A stretch of 64,000 nt of DNA from the NCBI GenBank assembly GCA_958496175.1, contig OY292278.1, positions 25,172,001 to 25,236,000 on the forward strand. Direction: 5' to 3'. The translations under genes and the position numbers were made by a program. This stretch comes from Sisyra terminalis. Lineage: Eukaryota; Arthropoda; Insecta; Neuroptera; Sisyridae. The notes beneath the pieces are model-generated. The model did not search any database, was not told where the DNA came from, and saw only the letters and a list, made by a program, of their open reading frames with translations. Shown in pieces: positions 57,835 to 64,000 of the stretch (position 1 is the first letter of the stretch; the number at the start of each line of letters is the position of its first letter).

Positions 57835-58000
57835 TTGTTTATTTCTTGAATACAACGCGTTTCAACAGTCTTTGGCTGTTTTCATAAGGTAATGTTTAAG
57901 GATGTTAAGTTTATCGTTAAGGATGTTAGTTGGATCTAGTTTGTGTTTTTTATATTTTTACTAACGATTTTCGTTAAAAAGATGTTTTGTAAAAGGGTCT
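57835..58000 (-). pseudogene. Penelope-like element, second C-terminal fragment
   Basis: On the minus strand the frame reads FTKHLFNENR, two stops, KYKKHKLDPTNILNDKL. It matches the 51.5-kb element but lacks the segment between the GIY-YIG domain end and the last 30 residues, an internal deletion. After the coding part comes the same terminal motif: CTTATGA, A, AACAG, loop, CTGTT, GAAACGCGTTG (plus-strand 57853-57890). A small fragment, not functional. Confidence 0.8.
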
Positions 58001-58043
58001 TACCGAATCAGTATTACGAGGTTGCCCCCCTAATAGGAACCCA

Positions 58044-58665
58044 AAGTCCCTGGCCATATTATTAGACGCATTTAAGATTTTATACAAAATGTTTATATTC
58101 TACTGAATTAAATTTAATATTGTTTACTTTTTACATTATAAAAAGTTGTATTGATTTTTAAGAAATATATTTTCTGGTTAAGGGTAGAACATTGTTCATT
58201 ATCCCTTTTACCTTACTTTAGGATAATAGCCTTGATTTGAAACCCATTGAAAATATGTAAAAGTTGCTGAAGTAAAGAATAGCTAAAGAAGTGATCACAA
58301 CATAAAAATAGCTCTTAGAAAAAATATTCACGGATGGAATCATCCACAAATACAGCAGACGGTATTGTCCTACATAGACAAAGTACTGCGCAGAACGAGA
58401 ACTTAAATATCAGTAAACGAGCTATCAATTAAATATTAAACAATTCCGCTCACCATAATTAAGAAAATGATTAATTAATTTGATGGTAAAAATTTATTTT
58501 TTAATAAATATGATTTTTGGTCTCGCTAGTTGATAATAAGCGTAATAAATAAAATTTATACAGGAAAGTTCAACCCAATCAAAAATATGGACCCAAAATA
58601 AAATAGCTCTTATTTCAGGTTTTATACAAAATCTATAATGCATTTATTAATATGGCCAGGGACTG
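58044..58665 (+). mobile_element. Tc1-like element, internally deleted
   Basis: Terminal inverted repeats of about 45 bp: AAGTCCCTGGCCATATTATT at the left against the complement CAGTCCCTGGCCATATTAAT at the right, both continuing into ATTTTATACAAAA-type sequence. TA follows the right end; the left TA is mutated. At 622 bp it is far shorter than a full-length Tc1 element (usually about 1.6 kb), and only the transposase C-terminus remains. Confidence 0.85.
58231..58406 (+). pseudogene. Tc1-like transposase C-terminal relic
   Basis: One frame reads LDLKPIENM, stop, KLLK, stop, RIAKEVITT and LLEKIFT; a shifted frame continues WNHPQIQQTVLSYIDKVL and RRTRT to a stop at 58406. This is the conserved (S)PDLNPIENLW box and C-terminal helix region of Tc1-type transposases. 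The catalytic Glu of the third DDE position falls in PIEN and is retained. Three stops and one frameshift make it inactive. Confidence 0.85.
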
Positions 58666-58669
58666 TATA

Positions 58670-59630
58670 TAGTATATGTTGCAGGTGAACTATTGAATCA
58701 AAGGTTTTATAAAATTGTAAGTTCTTTAACAAAACTTTTTCCGGACGTAAAACAACTGAATAATGTTTAACAATTTTTCATAATTACTGAACATAAACAC
58801 ACAAAATTGCATTAACCTTTTGCATCAAACAATGCTGTTCATTAATTCAGGTGTAATATAAAATAGCGTCAAATTAAACGTTAGATCGTAAAAAGTAGGT
58901 TTGTTTAGTGCACTTTGCAATTATTGTCTTATGTGATGCAGCTGTTCAATTCACTGATGGTTTGTTCTTAGATTGTCTGAAGAAGTAGGAAAATAAATCA
59001 ACAAAATATTATTAAACAAATTTACTGAAAGTTATATTTATTTAGGTTCCCAAAAAATAAATTACTTAAAAATTAATGCTTAACGTCGGAGTTCAATTCA
59101 ACAGTAAATCAACAAAGAAAAAACATATGAGCAAACTTTTACAATAGCTTTTAATAAACTTCCCTTAGCATAAAGTTAAGGGTTCGTTAATTTTGACAAG
59201 CGATTTAAATAAATTAAATCAGTTCCGAAAATATTTGCTTTTTGATTATTTTAAATTTTTCATCTTATTTTCGAGTTACAATTTTTTAGAATAATTTCAT
59301 GTTTTTAAAATCAAGTGGATCAAATTGGCATTGAAATAATAATTGCAACTGACACAACTGTTTTAAGTCATTTTCATATGTCACAAGCCGTCAAAAGCTC
59401 TTTACAAAGCAAATTCCTTTTTTTCCTCACATCAATTATTAAAAAAAAATCTCTCAACTTGTTTCCAACTAACTCAAAATCGTTTGATCCTAATTAACCT
59501 TTGTAGTAATTTAATATAAAAAAAAAAAATTAAATTAGATATTATGAATGAAATTTAAAAAAAAAAATAAAATTGAAGAGAATTTAACGTTGATTTAAAA
59601 TAAGAAGTGTACCAAAGATTTTTCCTCTTG
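58670..59630. other. AT-rich stretch without recognised gene
   Basis: No repeat partner or domain recognised. Confidence 0.45.
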
Positions 59631-59637
59631 ATTTCAG

Positions 59638-59693
59638 CGGCGAAAACTTTAGAAAATTTCCTGCAATGAATGCTTCAGATAACTTCACCTTCG
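59638..59693 (+). CDS. Candidate internal exon (56 nt), host gene unknown
   Basis: Preceded by a strong acceptor (TTTTTCCTCTTGATTTCAG) and followed by TTCG/GTAAATT. Only one frame is open: GENFRKFPAMNASDNFTF, with one base before and one after. It contains two N-glycosylation sequons (NAS, NFT), which would suit an extracellular protein. The start phase matches the second open frame of the 5700-5757 candidate, joined through a Ser codon. I do not recognise the family. Chance remains a real alternative. Confidence 0.35.
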
Positions 59694-60455
59694 GTAAATT
59701 AAGGAATGGTTAATAATACTCGCACAAGTACGCTTAGGGATCTTTTAGAAATTGTCTCAAACTTCTCGTATTGCCACGGAAATTTGAATATAGATAAGGA
59801 AATGTGTATTCACCGAAAAATACACTCATTCAAATCTATAAGTAATATCAATTTGAGTGGAGCTTCGAGCTGTGAGCTTTTGTGGAAAGCGCGAGCTGTT
59901 CACGTCGTCTTTGTGAACAAAAGAAAGAAATAGTGATTTTATCTTTTCTTATGCGACGGAACTGCAAATAGGACGTGAAATTTGTTCGAAAGGCAAAAAA
60001 ATTGTGACTTATTTTCACTCAATAAGCTCAAAGAATTTTATGTGATGTTCAAAACTAAAATAAAAATCAATTTAAAACTAACTTACTAGCCAAAAAGTCA
60101 CTTAAATCAGACATATTTGCTAGTAGTCGTTTTATTTAAAAATATTATTTTAACCGACAAAAAGTACGATATTCGGTTCTTATGAATCAATATTTAGAAA
60201 AACATCGCAGTGTAAATCTAGTGCAAAGAAGTATGGGTCTAATTGTTGCACTTTTTTTCTTGTTGAACAGGAACAGCGGGTTAAGTGCAAAAAATAAACT
60301 CATTATTTATAAATAATACTTTAATATAACTATAATACTATAAATAATAAATATTATAATACTCATTATTTGTTCATACTAATGAGGCCAATGTTTACCT
60401 ATGCAAGAGTAATTTGGAGCTTTATAAGCGACAGTAATTTTAGCAAACTACAAAT
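59694..60455. other. AT-rich stretch without recognised gene
   Basis: The frame downstream of the candidate exon stays open on the plus strand at 59706-59933 but shows no domain. Otherwise AT-rich. Confidence 0.4.
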
Positions 60456-60458
60456 AGT

Positions 60459-61130
60459 TTTTTTTTTAATTTAATTAGCAATCAGTTTGTACAAACTATG
60501 AGCTAATGTGATGTCTTGGCTGGAGCTCTTGAGCTCTAAATGGCTTGATGAAGAAGTTCCCAGTGGAACATCTTCCTTGTCAGCTCATATGGAGTCCTCT
60601 TTGATTTCAGTCTTCCGCTGGTTAAATGATTCTGAAGTGGTCCCATCAACGGATTTGTGTGCTCCATCAGTCTTATGAAGAGAGCTTCACTTCTTTGTTT
60701 GATCATATCGGTGATAGAACATATGTGCAGGTCTTTATGCAGCATATCGTTGGTAACATACCATGGCGCATCCGCGATCGCTCGTAAAATTTTGGACTGG
60801 TATCTTTGGATCATTTTAGTACTTGATTTGCTGGCACAAGCCCATAATTCGATCCCATAGCTCCATACCGGAACTATTATGGCCTTGAAAAGGAGTAGTT
60901 TATTTTCCAAAGACATTATGGATTTCCTTCTCATAAGCCAGTTTATCATCTCATAAGCTGTTTAAACCTGTGCATGATTTGGGTTCTCTTTTTCGCTATT
61001 TGAGTTCTCCAGGTAAGTCTTTTATCGAGGTAAAGTCCGAGGTATTTCACCGAACTGGATTCTGATATACAACTAAAAATAGTGCAAATTAATTTTTTGA
61101 GATTTACTTTGCATACACCAAGGTACACGC
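60459..61130 (-). pseudogene. Jockey-like LINE, 5'-truncated reverse transcriptase end
   Basis: On the minus strand, 61128-60946 encodes VKYLGLYLDKRLTW and RTQIAKKRTQIMHRF, and 60949-60536 encodes INWLMRRKSIMSLENKLLL, FKAIIVPVWSYGIELWACAS, IQRYQSKILRAIADAPWYV and LMGPLQNHLTSGRLKSKR to a stop. Together this is the end of the Jockey-clade reverse transcriptase (the YLG..LD..LTW thumb and the YGIELW box) plus the APWYVTN tail. One frame change near 60946 separates the parts, next to a repeated CTTATGAGA. An A-rich tail (minus strand, 60460-60480) follows the stop. The catalytic FADD box is upstream of the truncation and absent. The family differs in sequence from the tail at 38.3 kb. Confidence 0.9.
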
Positions 61131-61787
61131 GTATCCAAGAACTTCATAAAAGTAGCGAATTACCATAGAATTTTTAAAAGAAGTTTGCTTTAATTTTTTT
61201 AAGAAAATGAAAGTGTAGCAATCAGAAATATTGGGCCTTATAATCAGAATATAGTGTCAAAGCACAGAAAAGTACGATGTATTTTATAAGAGTTCTTATT
61301 TTATTTTATTATTTTTCTTTCCTTTTCTTTTTTTTGAAACCTTGTTGGGTTTCTTAGGTCCTTTTCCCAGCATAACAAAACAGGGAATTTGATATTTTTA
61401 GTTTTCACTTCTAAATTTTATTTTATAGGAGGGAAAAAGTTATTGCTTTGGTACTCTACATTTTAATTTATGTAAACTATAAATTGTTAATGGAACAATA
61501 ATGAATTTTATATATATCTCAATGCATCTTTGATAGATTAAATTTGAGTTACTGTTCCGCTTATTGTGTGGAATTATGGATTTATGAAAATTTGTATATT
61601 ATTAAACACTAATAGCTTTCTTAGTGGTTTAGCTTTTCTTAGTCGCCTATCCCCGGTAGGAATTTTTAGGTTTAAGTGATCAATTCTTTTTTTATTACAT
61701 CCAGGATTTCAATTCTTCACATCCATTTTACTTTTGATATTTTTTCCTTTCTCAACAACATGAGCTCAACATTAGTTTGATATTCTA
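61131..61787. other. AT-rich stretch without recognised gene
   Basis: No features recognised. Confidence 0.45.
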
Positions 61788-62224
61788 AAAGTGCATTTTC
61801 ATACAGTCGCTAGTCGCTGGCTTTTAGCGAAAAATGTGGTCATGTGACTAAAAATGTAACATGTACGCCATCTGAAAAAATAGCGATCAAACTTAATTTT
61901 GTTTAGATAATTTTATAGAATCTATCGATTCTACAAGACCAATCATATTCTCTAGACATGATTTTCTACATTAACACATTTCCAAAAAGAGTTCATACTG
62001 GATACATCAATTGTTCATTAGGTGAATATTTACAAATAACTATTAATACTTATTGCTTACGATTATATACATTTGCCAGATGCCTATGCAATATAGTGGT
62101 TATATCGGTGCATTGACCTTTGATAGAGAGCTCAAATTTTAGCGCATATATTACCTTTTAGTCACGTGATCGCATTTTTCGCAAGAAAACAGCGACCAGC
62201 AGCTGCATGGAAATGCACCATTAA
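61788..62224. mobile_element. TTAA-type MITE (family C), full copy
   Basis: The left end AGTGCATTTTCATACAGTCG and the complement of the right end GGTGCATTTCCATGCAGCTG match, extending through GCGAAAAATGTGGTCATGTG against GCGAAAAATGCGATCACGTG and GACTAAAA. About 60-bp TIRs enclose AT-rich non-coding sequence. TTAA follows the right end (62221-62224); the left flank is mutated. Confidence 0.8.
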
Positions 62225-63245
62225 CGTGCACTATTGAAATTTATTTTTTTTCTCATAGCTTACATAAAATCCTTCCAAGAATTTAATAAAAAAGACAAAA
62301 CTGACAATATTTTAAGAGCAATATTAAATTATTAATATCTAAAGAGCTCAAAAAAACTATAAAATTATAATGATATACGAGTATTTTACTTTTAATAAAA
62401 TTATATAAAATTTTATAAAATTAGAATTCTACACATAAAATATTTTTTCTAAATCAACATTTGCAAGGGTAATTACATAAAAGCTAGGTAATGAAGAAAA
62501 AGAATCCGTTTCTCACACATACACACACAAATAATTATATATTTTCAAGCATATACAGCTTTATTTTCTTTTCCGTTAGTTTCCTCACACATACGACACC
62601 TACATACAATAGTTCAGTAGAAAAGAGCTGTACTTTGTATATCTTATTACAACATACGTTCTTAGTTTCAATACTCTTATTACATTCTGGGAACGTTAAA
62701 ATACTCAACCGAGCCCTATTCTGTGTTTCTATAAAAAGCTTTCGGGACTTGGTGTAATTATAAGAAATTGCATATAAAATTAATGATGGGACAATGGTAG
62801 CGGAGCGAAGCCACACACTATCAATTTTGATCAAATTTAATAACTTATATTGGATTAATGATAACGTTCTTATATAGCTAGAATAAGCAGTAACCCGTAC
62901 AATAAGGTCATAATTAATGACAATATCAAAAAGTTTGTGGTGTAAACAACATAAACTTTTGCTAAAACCCGATGAAATTTATCGAATACTTCATCTCATC
63001 AAAAAAAAAATTGTGTTCTTTGATATTTGAAGGCTGAAGAAATACTACCTCTATGGCTGTCAAACCTCATAAAGAAAGATTTTACGGATTTTAATGGAAT
63101 GAAATGAAAAAAAGCAGTGTGTGTACTTATGTACGTACGTGAGAAGTTATACATCGTATAGTTAAAAATATGTTTTTAATTCATTTCTTTTGTGCCTGTA
63201 CCGGCACACCAGTTATAAGATTGAAGATTACTAAAATATGATACA
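62225..63245. other. AT-rich stretch without recognised gene
   Basis: Overlapping short frames at 62491-62834 on both strands lack domains. A short ACACAC-like tract lies near 62515. Confidence 0.45.
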
Positions 63246-63249
63246 ATTT

Positions 63250-63850
63250 TAAACACAAAATACTTTTAATATCAAAATAAATAATAGGTAACGTATGTAT
63301 TGAGGCAAAGACAAGGACAAAAAATATAAAGTTTTTAATACATACATCCATGTTAGTGGAATACTAATATAATAATTAGTATCTCAAATTTTAACTACCA
63401 TGTCATTAGTTTCAATTGTCATTTTGATTTCGTTCAATCGCTGATTTTAGCCATTTTTCAGTTTTGTCAATGTTGGGCTGTGAATATTTCACGGAAAATT
63501 ACTGGTTTCCAAATAAAAGATTAAATTGACTATTTATGCATAGATACTATACGTTTACATATTTGGCTCCCTATACAAAGTATATATTACATATTATATG
63601 AATTAACCATTTAACCGAATTAACAGATTGGGTCGCATATTTGAAAAATACTTATAGAAAACATTTACCATATAGAAGAGGATTGTTGCCATTAAATATC
63701 ATGTATAGATATGCATAAAGAATCCTAAATAATAACGTTCTAAAAATTATATTAATACAATAGTAATTGTAGGTATATTTTATTAACCCATTTATATCTT
63801 TGTATTGAAACTGATTTTTAATTCAAATATAGAAAAATTTAATTTAATAT
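63250..63850 (-). repeat. Dispersed repeat G, long reverse copy
   Basis: Reverse-complement match to 44755-45290, with the G block at 63390-63480 (CATGTCATTAGTTTCAATTG, GTCAATGTTGGGCTGTGAAT) and the long AT-rich arm to TTTTTAATTCAAATATAGAA. It retains more of the TTTGCCTCAATACATAC side (63290-63310) than the other copy. Confidence 0.8.
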
Positions 63851-64000
63851 AATGTATCAACTGAATATTTAAACTAAAAAACTGAATAATTACAGAAAAA
63901 TATCTTTCTTCTAAATACATTTTAATTCTCATTATAATAAAAATAGAGAAACGTTAGTAATATAAATGCATATATTTCGGCAATGGTTGATGAATATTGT

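Noticed and set aside
62491..62834. Overlapping frames of 88 and 99 codons on opposite strands
   Set aside because: No recognisable domain on either strand and ordinary AT-rich composition.
1..64000. CRISPR arrays, bacterial operons, phage or plasmid modules
   Set aside because: No regularly spaced repeats, ribosome-binding-site-led gene series or long frames; all recognisable content is of eukaryotic transposon type.

Overview
This window looks like AT-rich insect (at least arthropod) nuclear DNA that is intronic or intergenic. No complete host protein-coding gene, rRNA, canonical tRNA, CRISPR array or bacterial-type operon can be supported. Long open frames are absent. Almost everything recognisable is a transposable-element remnant of a typical arthropod kind: Jockey-like and RTE-like LINE tails, a Penelope-like element with a GIY-YIG domain, a Ty3/gypsy-type solo LTR, Tc1/mariner and hAT remnants, TTAA-flanked MITEs, a tRNA-derived SINE family and many foldback elements. 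The species cannot be fixed from the sequence.

Layout. 0-10 kb: a TTAA-type MITE (about 102-510), a chain of three inverted-repeat elements (3.2-4.0 kb), a candidate 58-nt exon (5700-5757), half of a second TTAA-type MITE (5.83 kb) and several SINEs. 10-20 kb: mostly featureless AT-rich DNA with two large palindromes (15.9 and 16.9 kb) and a SINE. 20-31 kb: two opposed copies of a larger repeat (20.5 and 30 kb), a 1.27-kb terminal-inverted-repeat element with a nested hAT MITE (22.6-23.9 kb), an RTE-like reverse transcriptase relic (24.3-25.0 kb) and a weak Tc1 relic. 31-40 kb: a GC-richer island (32.6-33.1 kb), a local duplication with a MITE insertion, an RTE-like relic followed by a MITE, a Penelope-type palindrome, a TTAA MITE, a Jockey-like tail and a hAT terminus. 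40-50 kb: a truncated LTR and a 615-bp solo LTR with an hsp70-like promoter layout, palindromic repeats, several copies of one dispersed repeat family, a mariner relic split by a Penelope-type insertion, a hAT MITE and an approximately 840-bp palindrome. 51-54.9 kb: a hAT-like element (8-bp target duplication) containing a Penelope-like fragment, and an 830-bp foldback element (9-bp target duplication). 56-64 kb: a TIR element, a second Penelope-like fragment, a Tc1-like element, a candidate 56-nt exon (59638-59693), a Jockey-like fragment, a TTAA MITE and another copy of the dispersed repeat.

The genes here do not form a pathway. The most informative content is the insertion history: nested elements with readable target-site duplications, an LTR carrying heat-shock-type promoter motifs, and at least six Penelope-type termini sharing a hammerhead-ribozyme-like core with the same one-base deviation. 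Two short GC-richer segments with good splice sites are the only hints of a host gene on the + strand.
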